Source: Neoceratodus forsteri (taxonomy: Eukaryota > Chordata > Ceratodontiformes > Ceratodontidae). Taken from it: a stretch of 64,000 nucleotides of DNA. Each line of letters opens with the position of its first letter. The first letter of the stretch is position 1. The notes below the pieces were generated by a model, which was given only the letters and a program-made list of their open reading frames with translations, made no database searches and was not told where the DNA came from. Positions 33,961 through 45,497 of this stretch are shown piece after piece. The stretch lies in contig CM057459.1 of the NCBI GenBank assembly GCA_016271365.2, positions 492,727,501-492,791,500 of the forward strand, read 5' to 3'. A program made the translations under genes and the position numbers.

Positions 33961-34157
33961 TGTTAAAGGGGACATGAATTGATCACTTATGTACAGCTGT
34001 TTGAAATGTCTCTGTATACATACATTACATTTACACCTCTAAAGGATCCCCAATTTAACTGTGCCTAAATAAAAGCTGAAGCTGTCAGTTGTGTTTTGTA
34101 TTGTTTTCTTTGTATGGACAACATTTTGTGCAGTTCCTTTCATGGAACCAAGAATTT
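33960..34157. other. Unassigned sequence
   Basis: Short AT-rich spacer between the CR1-like fragment and the hairpin repeat. Nothing recognised. Confidence 0.3.
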
Positions 34158-34260
34158 GGAGTTTTGAGTATGTCACTTCATGGTTTCAGAACCGTGGGCA
34201 CTGTACTGATAAGTTCATGCTCACATTTCTGAAACCATGAAGTGACATAGTCAAAACTCC
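34158..34260. repeat. 33-bp inverted repeat (hairpin, 37-bp loop)
   Basis: The left arm 34158-34190 (GGAGTTTTGAGTATGTCACT...) and right arm 34228-34260 are reverse complements with one mismatch. It could be a palindromic MITE or a fold-back remnant. No target duplication was found. Confidence 0.75.
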
Positions 34261-34285
34261 AGCTGGCAGCTGGCATCACTTGGTG

Positions 34286-34350
34286 TTTCAGTAATCTACA
34301 AAATGCCAGTGACATAGTCTCTTGTAATTTCATTTTGTAGACTACTGAAA
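34286..34350. repeat. 19-bp inverted repeat (hairpin, 27-bp loop)
   Basis: The arms TTTCAGTAATCTACAAAAT (34286-34304) and ATTTTGTAGACTACTGAAA (34332-34350) pair with one mismatch. GTGACATAGTC from the hairpin just upstream recurs in the loop, so the two hairpins may be parts of one decayed palindromic element. Confidence 0.65.
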
Positions 34351-34360
34351 GACGATGTCT

Positions 34361-34560
34361 CAGCCGGCCTGGTGGCCCTGAGGGTTGAGGCACTGGACGC
34401 CACACCTCACGCCATGCCAGCTACCCGGGTTCAGGAGTGAGCTCGGCTGCTGGTGGTTGGCAGTGGAGGGAGAGGATGGTGCATCTGTTGGATAGCTCCC
34501 CTCTCCTGGGGAGGGCTGGGGCACAGTGACCTGCGTAGTCTGCCACCAAGCAGAGGCTGA
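34361..34560 (+). mobile_element. tRNA-headed SINE fragment (SINE-1)
   Basis: The head GCCGGCCTGGTGGCCCTGAG, continuing with GGTTGAGGCACTGGAC, resembles the 5' half of a Ser/Leu-type tRNA (A-box-like TGGTGGCCCTGAGG). GGGTTCAGGAGTG near 34427 is B-box-like. The first 75 bp match the head of the 556-bp SINE at 38973-39528 in opposite orientation. The body diverges and no A-tail or duplication is visible, so this is a related or truncated copy. Confidence 0.6.
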
Positions 34561-34929
34561 GTGCCAACATGTCTGGTCCTGCATAAAGGGGTCAGAAGGC
34601 AGAGCAGCCAGCGGGCATTCAATGTGTGGACAAATGCATGGTATGCCCCCTGCTGGCATTGCATGACCCACCTCCAAAAAAATCCAGAACATGGAAAAGG
34701 GGTGCCCCAGTTGCTGCAGCTTGATGGCTGTCTGATTACACAAGCACTGGCTCCGGAGGGGATTACCAGTGCAGTTCTGGTCTTGATGGGGGAGTTGGTC
34801 AACCCCTGTCACCCCGGCACAGAGGTAAGCCATGTGGTATGTGGTGATCACCCTCAATGGAGACTGGCACTGGTCAAATGGTGGCCAGATGATAAGGATA
34901 CACGGATAGTAGGGCCAGTTGGGGGCCCC

Positions 34930-36420
34930 AGGGGAGAAAAAAGAATCACAAAAAAAGGAAAGATGATGGCTCTGCTGCAGTGGATAAACAAGAAGCCATC
35001 CATGAAGCGTGACCTACGTGATGAGCTGCTTAGTGCAGAAATGTTAAGTCAGAGTGCATCAATCACAATTCCAGTTGCTGAGGCTGTGGTGGCTGAACTT
35101 GCAGGTCCTGCTGCTAAAAAGCACTGAACCGAGTATGGCAGCTATTCAGGTGCTGTGCACTTTGAAATTGGCAAATACGCTGTTGAGAAAGGTGTAATGA
35201 ATGTTGTCAGATTCTACAATTGCAAATATAAAGCCACAATTAATGAAAGCACTGTGTGTAGCATTAAGAAAGCCTATTTAGCATAACTGATAAAAACACT
35301 GGACCCCAGCCAGATACACCCCGAATGGCCAACCAAGCCAAAAGGCAGGCCAGCTTTGCTGTTGGAGGATGTGGAGCAGAAGCTTAGAAACACCATAAAA
35401 AACCCTGCAGTCAGAGGGGACCATAGTGCATGCTAGAGTTGTATCTGTGATAGCTGTAGAGATTGTGAAAGCTCATAACCCTGAACAGCTGTACGAAAAT
35501 GGTGGCCAATTGTCGTTCAGCCATCAGTGGTTGTGGAAAGTATTTAGCCAGATGGGGCAATCAAAATGAAAAGCAACAAAAGCTGCCCCTAAAAAACCTT
35601 TGGATTTCCCCCAAACTGAAGTCCAACTTTATGGGGTGAGTTGCTATTGCCTGTAGCTAGGAGCTTATTCCACCTGCACTCATCATTAACCTGGACAAAA
35701 CTGGTGTCCAGTTAGTCCCGTGTAATCAGTGGACAATGGAGACAATAGGCGCCAAGCAGGTAGAGGTCTCAGGCTTGGGCGACAAGTGACAATTTTCAGT
35801 GGTACTCACTTGTAGCATGGCTGGAAATCTGATTCCACCCCAAGTGATTTACAAAGGGAAAATCAACAACTGCCACACTGCCTTTACATTTCCTGAGGGT
35901 TGGATTATTAGCCACTCTGAAAACTACTGGACATGCAACGAGACCATGTGTCTTTTTATCAGTGAGGTGCTGGTATCCTATGGTATGAAAGTTGAAGAAC
36001 AGATGGACTTGCATGCTGATCAGAGATCATAGCTAATTTTTGATCTCTTCAGGGGCCCTGCCACACAGGAAGTGCTGGAATCACTGGCGCAAAATGGGAT
36101 AATACCCATTTATGTACCCGCATCCGACATCGACCTGCTTTAGCCTCTCGATTTTACTGTTAACAAAATCTTTAAAGATGAGCTGAAGCAGACATTTTAC
36201 AGCCTGGTGTGCAGATGCAGTATCTAAACAGCTGCTCAATGGTCGAGCTTCTGGAGACATTAACATAGACCTATGGGTGCAGACCCTAAAAGTGAAACAT
36301 GCTCAGTGGCTTGTAAAAAGTTTCAGCAAACTGAAAGAAAGAGAAGGGGATCTGATGAATGGATTCCATCAGGCAGCAATCATTGATGCATGTGCACAAT
36401 GTCTGAATTACTGACCTGAG
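34930..36420 (+). pseudogene. pogo-like DDE transposase, broken
   Basis: The N-terminal DNA-binding part is visible at 34975-35130 (LLQWINKKPSM region) and 35150-35290, in shifted frames (FEIGKYAVEKG, NESTVCSIKKAYL), then KPKGRPALLLEDVEQKL (35337-35390). The catalytic core follows in a single frame: NLDKTGVQ (Asp at 35694-35696), NLIPPQVIYKGK (35826), FPEGWIISHSENYWTCNETM (35889), LIFDLFRGPAT (Asp at 36042-36044) and PLDFTVNKIFKDELK (Asp at 36150-36152). The three aspartates fit the DDD core of pogo/Tigger-type transposases. Stops at 36030 and 36141 and upstream frameshifts make it inactive. Terminal inverted repeats were not identified. Confidence 0.8.
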
Positions 36421-38939
36421 TGCCTTAGTATTACCCAGGAGGCAGAAAACAGTGGATGTAGCATGGACAGTCCATGGATTGCAGCAGCTGCTGACTGCCA
36501 CCCAGTGGACAGATGGCACACATCAGGGAGCCATGGTTCTTGCTAATAAGGTAGGGTCTGAGTTGACTGCATACACAAGGCTCTGTACAGGGCAGCTGCA
36601 GCATGTACACATCCTGAAGCACGCAATCACAGAATTAGGCACTTCCCCTGGGCAGTACCAGATGCCCTGGGTGTACAATGCTGTGCTTGGGCCTGTATGT
36701 CATGGGTCAGGGGCTGGCAGTAGCTTCTGTCAAATCCCTCCCATGTGCAGTTGTTGGATGCATGGGAGGGGTAGTGGCAGCCTTAAAGAGCTTGGTGCTG
36801 GGACCCTTCCTGTACCAAAATCTGGCACACTGGGCTTGAAAGCAAGCTGCTGTTTGCCACAGCCTGTGTCAGTCTAGTGGCCCCTTTCAAAATCAAGCCC
36901 AAAATGTGTAGAGTATAATTAATGTTTTGATCCAGTATTTTTCTACAATATTTATTCAGGTGCAATCGACCCCTGTAGAAAATATTATTTTTATTATTAA
37001 AACTTTTGTAAGTGTTAATAAAGGTAATTCTGGCTTTTTTATGTTATTTGTCTGTCACAGAAGAGGTTATGCAAAAAGGGATACTCTACATACTGTACTA
37101 CCACTTTATTTTATTGTAAGGAACAGTAGATAGTTATAAGACACTATTTTGGGGCCATATGATTTATGCACAGCACCAAGCCTTGAGGAGCTATGCAGAA
37201 GGAAAAGGCTTGTCTTTGAGGAATGTCAGACAAGGACAGAACACATAGACCTCCTTGAGAAAAGTGACCTGGGGAGTAGTGCAAATGTGGTCACTGCTGG
37301 TGAAAGTCATGCGATGGAGACAAGGGAGAGTGCAAGTAAGTCAGAGCCTATAAATAGGACAACTCTTCATGAAGACCGAATAGAACTGAACGCGACCTGG
37401 TTGAAGCAAAGGCAGATGCTGAGCAGCAAAAAGGGAGGCTGGAGGCACAGAAGCAACAGAAGCAGCAACAGCATAAAATCTAGACAAGATAGTCTCAGGA
37501 AAGGTAGCACCAGCATGAGATTCTGATAAGAGAGGAGCAAGAGCAACAGGCAGAGAAGTGAGAAAGGCAGTGCCAGATAATGATGGAGACAGACATTCTG
37601 CACCAGTCTGTACTGCCACAAACTGTAAGTATTGGCATCAGGGGTTTCATCCAAGAAAACAAAATTAGTTTCCAAATGTTTCCCGAGTATCAGGAGTGGG
37701 ATGAGCTTGATTTGCTTTTAAAATCTTTTGAAAGAATTTGTTAGCAATTTGAATTGGACATGGTTTCTTGGGCAACTCATCTTTTGCCACTCCATATGTG
37801 ATAGATGTAAGAAACCTTCACCAGGCTAGACAATGAAGCCTGTATGGACTACACCAAAGTGAAAATGCCTTATTAAAACATTTTGAAATGACTTCATAGG
37901 ACTATATACACAAACATAGAGGGTTAAAGAAGGCACTGGGAGATAGCATTTCAGAAATATGTGTTTAACTAGGCAATTATTTTAAAGTGTTGGATAGAGG
38001 GTGGAAATTAAGGCTAACTCCATGGAACAGATTGAGGATTTGTTCCTCAAGGAACAGTTTCTCAAGACTGTATCAGAGTTAAGAATATGTTTTCTGGATC
38101 GAACTCCAAGCTCCACAAAGGATTAAACAAAGAGAGCTGATCACTTTGTGTCCAGCAGACCACACACTCAGTGCAAAAACAATGGGGGCAGAACATCTGG
38201 TGGTTTCAAAGGAACACAGCGGGGGGGGGCACTGTAGGAGAAGCCAGACTGTTCTTGATCATAAAGGGAAGCTGAATTTTTTTCAAAATTAGGGAGTTAG
38301 GGGAACACAGGTACTGTATCTCCAAAAAACTGTGACACCTATCATGACTGTCTGAAAAACATAGGCAAAGGGAATTACCACAGTTTCAATTCAAGCTGCC
38401 ATTCAGGTCGACGGCACACACATGCTATAAAACAATGTTTTAAACAAGCCAACCATGTGGTTCCACATTTCAAAATACATTCTGTGGGTGCCTAGAAAGG
38501 TGCAGGACACTCATTGTCCAGAAACTGTTTTCTTTCACCTCATATACCAAATGGTTCAAATTCTATTTGATTGCTAAAGAACATTATAGAAAACAACATA
38601 TTTTGATTGTCAGTTCATATTTTCTATAAAGGGAAAGCATTACCCATGCACTGTGCTTTAAATCCAATCTCTCGGAACCACAAGAGTCTGTGTGTGTTTT
38701 AATTGGGCCAAAGGTGGGTATTAACACTCTCCTCTTCCTCCATGACCTGCTGCATCAGGTACATGATATGTCCTCCCATGTGCGCCATCTTGGTATGTGG
38801 CCTGCAGTGTTTCCCTCTGCCTGTAGGATTTGGCTCGATTTAAGACAGCCTTTTTATAGCTGGCATTTGTGTAGCATTATTTGATGTGCACAATCCCAGT
38901 TATGCAGAACTAAAAAGACACCAGATGTCACACTGCGCA
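36420..38939. other. Unassigned sequence with a Gln/Lys-rich remnant
   Basis: No clear gene. At about 37380-37490 one plus frame reads ERDLVEAKADAEQQKGRLEA, then Gln-rich text. This looks like the coiled-coil tail of a MYB/SANT-type accessory protein of PIF/Harbinger transposons, but the evidence is thin. The rest (36420-37140 and 37650-38940) is unassigned. Confidence 0.3.
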
Positions 38940-38972
38940 TGTTATGTGGGGTAAGCAAGCAAGGTTTCATTT

Positions 38973-39528
38973 ATTTTTTTTTTATTATTGTATTTTCTCC
39001 ACCTTCTACAGAGCTGGCAGGCAGCTTCTGCTCTGAGCCCTGCCACCCACCCCAGTCCTGCCCTGGTAGTCCCCACCCCCCATGGATTACCCCCCCCTGT
39101 GGTGGGGCTGGAGTGAGGAGCATCGACTCCCCCCCACAGAACACAAGCCAGAATTCGGGAAAGCTGGTTCGGGGACATGTCCAGGCCATCATGGAACCTA
39201 CCAGGTCAAATTTTCACATTTTCTCCCTCCCCCTTCATTGCTGGCATGCACACATGTGTGTAGAGGCACGTGCATGCTGAAGCCTGCCCACCCTTCATGT
39301 CCCTCACCAATCCCACATTGCTCCTCAGGCCTCCACCTGGGGGCAGCCGTTCAGCGGGGAGTGGCAACCCTTCCACCCAGCTGAGGACAGCTGTCCCAGC
39401 TACCCTGTCAATCCATCAACCCCTCCAACTGACGCCTGGCAACCTGTGTTTGCTCCCAAACACAGGTCACTGGCGTGGAGCGAGGTGTGGCATCCAGTGT
39501 CTCAACCTCAGTGCCACCAGGCTGGCTT
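38973..39528 (-). mobile_element. 556-bp tRNA-derived SINE with 13-bp duplication (SINE-2)
   Basis: On the minus strand the element starts AAGCCAGCCTGGTGGCACTG (tRNA-like head with an A-box-like TGGTGGCACTGAGG) and ends in an A-rich tail (CAATAATAAAAAAAAAATAA, at 38973-38990). It is flanked by a 13-bp duplication, CAAGGTTTCATTT, at 38960-38972 and 39529-39541. It lies within the 3' end of L2-B. The long GC-rich body (about 480 bp) is unlike common SINE bodies and may be a composite. Confidence 0.75.
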
Positions 39529-39689
39529 CAAGGTTTCATTTCTAAAGCACCTTTTTCCTGAGGCTCAGAGCTCTGTACATAAAGCAGGCAGATGAGGAAT
39601 AAATAGAGTTGATATTAAAAACTTACTAAAACATCAAAAGTAAAACAGGGTGCAAAGCCCCAAAAGCGTCTCTCAAAAGGAGTGCCTTC

Positions 39690-41300
39690 AAACTCCATTT
39701 GAAAATGTCCAGCAAGGGGCCTCCCTCAGAGACATGTGAAGCAAGTTCCACAGGACCAGTGCTGCCACATCAAAGGCACGATCTCCAGTTATTTTTAAGC
39801 AGGCCCTAGGAACTGCTAGGAGGCCCTCCTTGGCAGAACAAAGGGAGTGGAGGGGCTGGGCAGGAGTCAGGAGGTCACGCTGATAGCCTGGACCCAAACC
39901 ATATAGTGCCTCATAGTTGAGTAAACCCACCTTGAAGGAGATCCTCCATCTAGGCGACAGCCAATGCAGGCTTCACTGGATGGGAGGCCCATCAGAAACC
40001 TGGCCACTGCATTCTGCAGGTGGCGCATGACCCTTCCACTGATCCCAAGATATAGAGCATTGCAGTAGCCAAGTCTCGATGTCATGAAAGTGTGCAATAG
40101 CGATGGTAGGTCATCAGGAGGGATTAAGGGCTTAATCTGGATGATATTCCTAAAATGGTAAAATCAAATCTGGACAATGAATTACACCTGAGCCTCATGT
40201 GTCAATTCGATGTCTAGCACAATGCTCAGACTCACCGTCACCGATGCCAAAAGAGGAACTGTCCCAAGCATCAGGTCCATTTCTGTCTTCATGGAGTTTG
40301 CCTTTCTCCGGCAACCTGGCTCGATCTCCATCTTACCAGGGTTGAGCCTCAACCACCTAGAGGATATCCAGTCCTGGATCTCTGCCAGACATTTGTTAAG
40401 CATCACAACTGCATCACGTGTCCCAGGCACAACAAATATGCACAGCTGGGAATCATTGGCATAGCAATGAAACTCCACACTGTAACGTCTAATGATCTCA
40501 CCCAAGGGCAGCATGTATACTGCGACCCGCATGGGTGAGAGGACAGACCCTTGGGGAACTCCACAGAGCAACGACTGAGGGCAGGAGGAAAAACTTCTCA
40601 TCACCACCCTCTGAGTCCTGCCTGTGAGAAAGGACTCAAACCAGCTGATGACAGTGCTGGTGAGAACACATAGCCCCCTTAGGTGATCCAACAACACCAC
40701 ATGGTCCACAGTGTCAATCGCTGATGAGAGAACAAGGAGAACAAGTATGGATTGGTCTCTTCTGTCTCTAGCCCTGGGGAGGTCATTTTGCACCTTGACC
40801 AATGCAGTCCCAGTACTATAACCAGGCCTAAATCACAACTGAAGGGGCTCTTAGGTATCTAAAGCTGCAAGGTGTGCCTAGAGCTGCACAGCCACAATTT
40901 TCTTAATCCCCTTTCCCAGAAAGGATAGGTTTGAGACAGGTCTGTAATTCGTCAAGATGTCCGTGTCGAGAGATGGTTTTATCAGAAGAGGTTTTACCAA
41001 TGCCTCTTTCAAGGTATCTGGGTATAGCCCCTCTGAAAATGAGCACCGAACCATCTCAGTGAACACTGGACCAACGGACTCCACACATCCCACTAGTAGA
41101 TGGGTTGGGCCTGGGTCCAATTCAGAAAATGTGGGTCATAGCTTCAAAATCAGCTGGCAGACTTCTTCCACCCCACTGGTGTAAATTCACTCCAGGCAAG
41201 GGGTGTGCTCTTAGGGATGTCTGTCACGCCACTGCCGGGCCTAGATAGCCCGGTTGGGGATATCATAACCCTGATGGAGGACACTCTGTCAGAGAAGAAC
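39690..41300 (-). pseudogene. L2-B reverse transcriptase, broken
   Basis: Minus-strand blocks in order: FTLFFSDRVSSIRVMISPT (near 41300, ahead of the RT); ALVKPLLIKPSLDTDILTNY and RPVSNLSFLGKGIKKIVAVQ (40878-41120); SSAIDTVDHVVLLDHL, GVPQGSVLSP and HCYANDSQLC (40182-40802, where YANDSQ replaces the usual YADDTQ); and the C-terminal TSRLGYCNALYLGISG with LHGLG-type text (39867-40097). This motif set is typical of vertebrate L2. At least two frameshifts and the changed YADD show it is inactive. Confidence 0.83.
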
Positions 41301-41322
41301 AGAGTGAACTCTTCACATTTAA

Positions 41323-41338
41323 CCACCAACTATTTTCT
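41323..41338. repeat. Left 16-bp duplication of the nested LINE
   Basis: CCACCAACTATTTTCT at 41323-41338 is repeated exactly at 48958-48973. L2-B coding sequence continues across the two copies, so everything between them was inserted into L2-B. Confidence 0.85.
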
Positions 41339-41785
41339 TTTTTTTCTTTTTTTTTTGGGGGGGGGAGGGGTCAGATATATCTTTGCAACTTCAGTTGACT
41401 TTCAGAAACTCATTCCCCCTTAGGAAGGACCCAGAGACAAACTGTATTGCAGTTAGATACTTACATCATAACCCCAACCGCCCCTCCTAAGCTATACTAT
41501 CCTACACTATCTATTCTAATACTTTAACCCACCCTATTGTTTTTAATTGTTTTATTTGGGGCAGATAATTTCCCATTATGCTTCCAGAGTTCTAAAAATA
41601 AATTATCTCTCACCCCATAGTACCCTCCCTCCCTTTCTGTTGTAACCTACTACATCATCAGGGGGATACTCTAGGTGTACAGTCTACACAATACCTTGTA
41701 AGTGTCACCTCATGTTTTCAGTTGGGCCTACAGTGCACTACTAGATAAGTTTGTCTTTAAATCCTATCAGTTCTTAGTAAATTGT

Positions 41786-42190
41786 CTATGGGTTCCCATA
41801 TAAGTTTAACTTTATGTATGTGATCTCTATATTAAGGTAGTGTAAACACTCTAAATTTGTGCAGTCCAACAGTAGGCTTTTCCACATGGTATATGTAAGG
41901 GGATCTTTAGCTTTCCATTTTCTGGCAATACATCGTTTAACATTAATTAATGCCATATTCAAAAGTATGGCTATCTGCCTCTGTGGTAGATTTTGTGTGG
42001 AACTCATATTTACTATACATAGTTACAGTTCTCTGATAAAATCCAGTCCTGAGATGTCATTTAATGATTGACACATGTCTTCACAGAATGGAATTATTCT
42101 TGGACATGTGGCAATTGCATGTTCCAGGGTCCCAATAGCATTTTCACATATATTACAGTTAGGTGATATCGTATTATTAATTTTGTTGAG
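41786..42190 (-). pseudogene. LINE-X C-terminal domain with CCHC-like zinc motif
   Basis: The minus strand encodes ISPNCNICENAIGTLEHAIA and then TCPRIIPFCEDM. This has the C-x2-C-x8-H-x4-C spacing found at the C-terminus of L1 and Tx1-type ORF2 proteins. In a second frame IARKWKAKDPLTYTMW is followed by the short tail. A frameshift at about 42010 separates the two parts. The RT core is absent (5' truncation). Confidence 0.7.
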
Positions 42191-42200
42191 AATGTATGGG

Positions 42201-42354
42201 TAAGCAATAAGGCATGAAGGAGTGTGTGTAAAACATATTTTACAGCATGGCCAGGGGCATGGTAAGGCACGAGGCTGAAGGCCGAGTGACTTCAGCCACT
42301 GGAAGTGCTGTAAAATATGTTTTACACACATTCCTGAGTGCCTTATTGCGCTTA
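42201..42354. repeat. Long imperfect inverted repeat (about 47-bp arms)
   Basis: The left arm 42201-42247 and right arm 42306-42354 pair almost completely, the inner 25 bp (GTGTGTAAAACATATTTTACAGCA) perfectly. The loop is 58 bp. This looks like a palindromic MITE or fold-back element inserted in LINE-X. No target duplication was recognised. Confidence 0.7.
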
Positions 42355-43285
42355 TAAAATTGGCTCCTTTTTTTTTACTTTTTACTATTGGAAAAAGCAT
42401 GTTTATATATAGAAACAATAGATTTACTTGTGTGCATTTGTGATAAAATAGTCCTTCCGCCCACTGCAAGGGATGTAATTGATGATGTCATTGTATTATT
42501 GCCTACTTTCTTCTTCCTGTTTTTGTTCTGTTTTTCTCCGCATTCAAGATATGGAATGTTTATCATGGAATGTTTACCACAGAATATATGGATTCAAAAT
42601 TCTGCTCAGTTTCATTGGCAGAATGTTTCTCTCCTAACACTGTACACACAGACAACAAAGGTCTTTGGTATAGCCAGAGACTCAATTATCTCACTGTCTG
42701 GGCAAGAAGAAGAGAGTTCCCTGCTGAGCAGATAAAGATAGAAAGGGATTTTTCCCTGTCAGCAAAGAAACAGTTGCAGTGAAAACTATAAACAATACTT
42801 ATTGTTTCTAATTTATTGATGTATGTAAGGAGAGTGTGATAATCAGGGAAACAACATTCAGTTAATTTGTTTTATTTTTTATTTAAGGTAGTTTTCTTTT
42901 TAGGGCCCACTTGAAGTTTTTTTTACAGTGTAAAGATAGCAGTCATGTTTGTGGTGGAAGATCAGTTCTGGCTGTAGGGGGCTAACTGAAATACCTGTTT
43001 TCCAAATGCCCATTGATCTTGGTTCCAGACACTTTACTGCAGAGTAGTCCTTTTTTTTAATCATGTATAAACTATATTTTATACATAAATAAGAGCCAGT
43101 CAGATTACTGGATTTTACCCTGCCATATTATAAAGTATAATAAAGTCTATGAAAAACACAAAACTGAATCTGATTTAGACAGGAGTTTATTGATGTGTTT
43201 ATTCCTGCTATTATTTCTACACATTTATGTTCCGAAATATTGACCTTAAGTTCTTTCTCCCATCTTATTTTTAGTTTTTCAAACA

Positions 43286-43435
43286 ACATGAAGTCTTGCT
43301 GTATTCTGACTATTGCAGTTAGGTCCTGCCTTTCAACTGCCCTGGAGAACAAAGAGTTAACTTTCCATGGCCAGCATGGAACATTCAGCGTGAGCTCGGT
43401 TGAAGCCTCTGTCTGCTGTTGTTTAAACTCCAACC
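43286..43435 (+). repeat. DIRS left inverted terminal repeat
   Basis: About 150 bp, from ATGAAGTCTTGCTGTATTCTG to TTTAAACTCCAACC, matching the reverse complement of 48750-48898 at nearly every position. Confidence 0.88.
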
Positions 43436-43808
43436 ACCAAATTCTTTACTCCGCCTCACTGAACAGTCGCTCCGGAGATTTCTCCTTTGCTCGGTTCAAA
43501 AAAGTCGGTTAAAGTGTCGTTTTTCGCTCGGTTTCTACCGAATTTCTGCTACTGAACCTGTCGGTTTAAATCTCTGTCTGTGGTACCGTGAGTACTAGAT
43601 AGGTTTTGCATTTAGTTTCTGTGTGGAACTTGTAAACATTGGATCGGTTCGGTTTGAACCGATGAGATTGGTTTTAAAAAACTTTTGAAATTATTAGAGT
43701 GTGGTAACCGGTCCATATTGGTTCTAAAAAAAATGGATTTAATTATGTTTTTTTTCCAAGACCCGTAACACTGTCAGGAACCGATAGGCAGATTGCCAAG
43801 AAAAGGGT

Positions 43809-45371
43809 ATGTTTTGGATAGGATTGGCCATGTCTGAGAAACCCAAGAAAAAAAACGGGCCCATTGGGTTTCAACACTGTAGTGTGTGTGGGGAAGCCTT
43901 TGCTAAGGCTGATCCCCACACCACCTGTGTTTATTGTCTGGGGTTTGACCACCTCGATTCAGACTGCCAAATTTGTAAAAGTTTTCCCAAAGCTACTCTG
44001 GATAAGAGAGTAGGTAGACTGAGGGAAAGGGAGGCCGAGAAGTCCACTGACCCGGATGGCCAGCCCGGTTCGGTTCCAACTGAACCAGAAGGAGTGCTCT
44101 CTGACCAGGGCGAAACTTCTTCGGGCAAAAGGGGAGCCGATTCTGAGGAGTCGGTTCTGATTAAAAGAAAGAGAAGGGAAAAATCATCCAGTTCAGATCC
44201 ACAAATTCTTTCTCTGACCGCTGATGAAATAGCCAAAGCGATAAGGATAGTTCAATCACTAACTTCGGTTCCTGCCAAACCGGCACCATCTGTCAGGGGC
44301 ACTGTTCGGTCAGTTCCCCTGGTTCCGGATTATACTTTAGAAGAATTTTATGAACCGGAGGAGGGAGAGTATGAGGATAATGATGATGATGGTGATTATG
44401 AAAGTCTGGATGTGCCTATTGACCTGGACATCTCCCCAGACAGACCTTCAGGTGTTTCTCCTCCTAGGCTTTCTGAGTCCCCTTCCCACTTTATGTTTTA
44501 CAAGAAAGTGGCTGAAACCCTCCAGCTTCCAATGGAAGAAGCAGTGGAGGATCAGGAGGAGTCTGATTTTGTTGAGATGATGGACATCCCAGAGTCCAGG
44601 AGATTGTCTATTCCTCTCCATAAATCTTTTGGCAAACAGACATTTAAAATTCTAAAGACTCCTAATTCCATACCTCCTGTGGACAGAAGAATGGACAAGA
44701 GGTATACCCTTTCAGGCTCTGACACAGAGTTCCTTTCCCAGCAATGCAGCCATGTTGGAGTAGTGCAGGCTGCTGCCTGTGATAAGGCAAATATTCCCTT
44801 GGCTTCACACCCCCCAGATAAGGACTCCAGGAGGATTGATACCATGGCAAAAAAACAGTACATGGCAGCATATTTGGGACTCAGGCAGGCTAACTATATG
44901 GCCTACACAGCTAGATACCAGAAGTCCAGGTGGGACACTGTGCTGGCTCTGGCTAAACAGGCCCCTGACCAGCTTGCCAAGGAGCTGGAGCAGGTGGCTG
45001 CGGATGGGATTGAGGCATCCAAGGTGCAATTTCATGCTGCTGTGGACTCCAATGATGTTTCATCTAGAGTCATGGCTACATCTGTGGCACTGCGGAGGAT
45101 GGCTTGGCTCAGATGTACTAGCCTATAGCAGGATTTCCCTGTCATTGGTAATTCTCTGTTTGGGGAGCAGACAGAGAACTACATGAAGAAGATGGACGAG
45201 TACAGGACCACCTACAGGAGTGCTCAGGCCAAAGAAAGGCAAGCCACTCCTCAGAGACAGCATTCCAGGGGCAGGAGCAGGCCCTTTCAAAGGTCCTTTT
45301 ACCAAGCCCAGGCCTCCTCTTCTGCTTATGCTCAGAGGGGGTTCTTCAGAGGGAGAGGCAGATGGGAATGA
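43809..45371 (+). pseudogene. DIRS gag-like ORF1 with one in-frame stop
   Basis: One frame runs from an ATG at 43809 (a second ATG at 43830 is equally possible) to 45371, interrupted only by TAG at 45126-45128. The N-terminus carries a Cys-rich block (CSVCGEAF, TCVYCLGFDHLDSDCQIC), followed by a long acidic middle (EPEEGEYEDNDDDGDY). Past the stop come DFPVIGNSLFGEQTENYMKK and an Arg/Gly-rich end (RGFFRGRGRW). Vertebrate DIRS ORF1 has this layout. It presumably binds element RNA. The single stop may be a recent mutation. Confidence 0.8.
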
Positions 45372-45497
45372 GCAGGCCTGCTTCCACCCCTCAGCCTAAA
45401 GCCCCTGCCAAACAGACACCCTGATGGGTCTGCCCGGGCCGATTCTCCAATACCTGTAGGGGGCAGGCTGGCTTACTTTGTCCAGGACTGGAAGTCT

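Larger units (their letters stand above)
38940..41338 (-). mobile_element. L2 LINE, 3' part (L2-B), hosting later insertions
   Basis: This is a minus-strand L2 fragment. Its 3' end (GGTGCTTTAGAAATGAAACC on the minus strand, about 39530-39550) resembles the GGCGCTATATAAAT-type end of L2, and L2 flank resumes left of the SINE at about 38940-38972. At 41338 the element stops at the border of a nested insertion and continues at 48974. Its 5' part is absent. Confidence 0.8.
41339..43277 (-). mobile_element. 5'-truncated L1/Tx1-type LINE (LINE-X)
   Basis: This is a minus-strand LINE whose A-rich 3' end lies at 41339-41357, followed by a C-run, directly against the 16-bp duplication. Its remaining 23 bp (48935-48957) lie on the far side of the DIRS. 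Minus-strand protein blocks are WEKELKVNISEH near 43240, PNCNICENAIGTLEHAIATC near 42140 and KRCIARKWKAKDPLTYTMWK near 41890. About 0.8 kb in the middle (about 42200-43130) does not match LINE protein and may be another insertion carrying the hairpin at 42201-42354. Confidence 0.72.

Noticed and set aside
34360..35127. Open frames of 120-190 codons on both strands as novel genes
   Set aside because: They overlap a SINE fragment and the decayed N-terminus of the pogo-like transposase; no independent support.
34361..39528. Matching inverted sequences as terminal repeats of the pogo-like transposon
   Set aside because: The right copy is the head of a SINE with its own 13-bp duplication and A-rich tail, and pogo-type ends are short. 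Two SINEs in opposite orientation explain the match.
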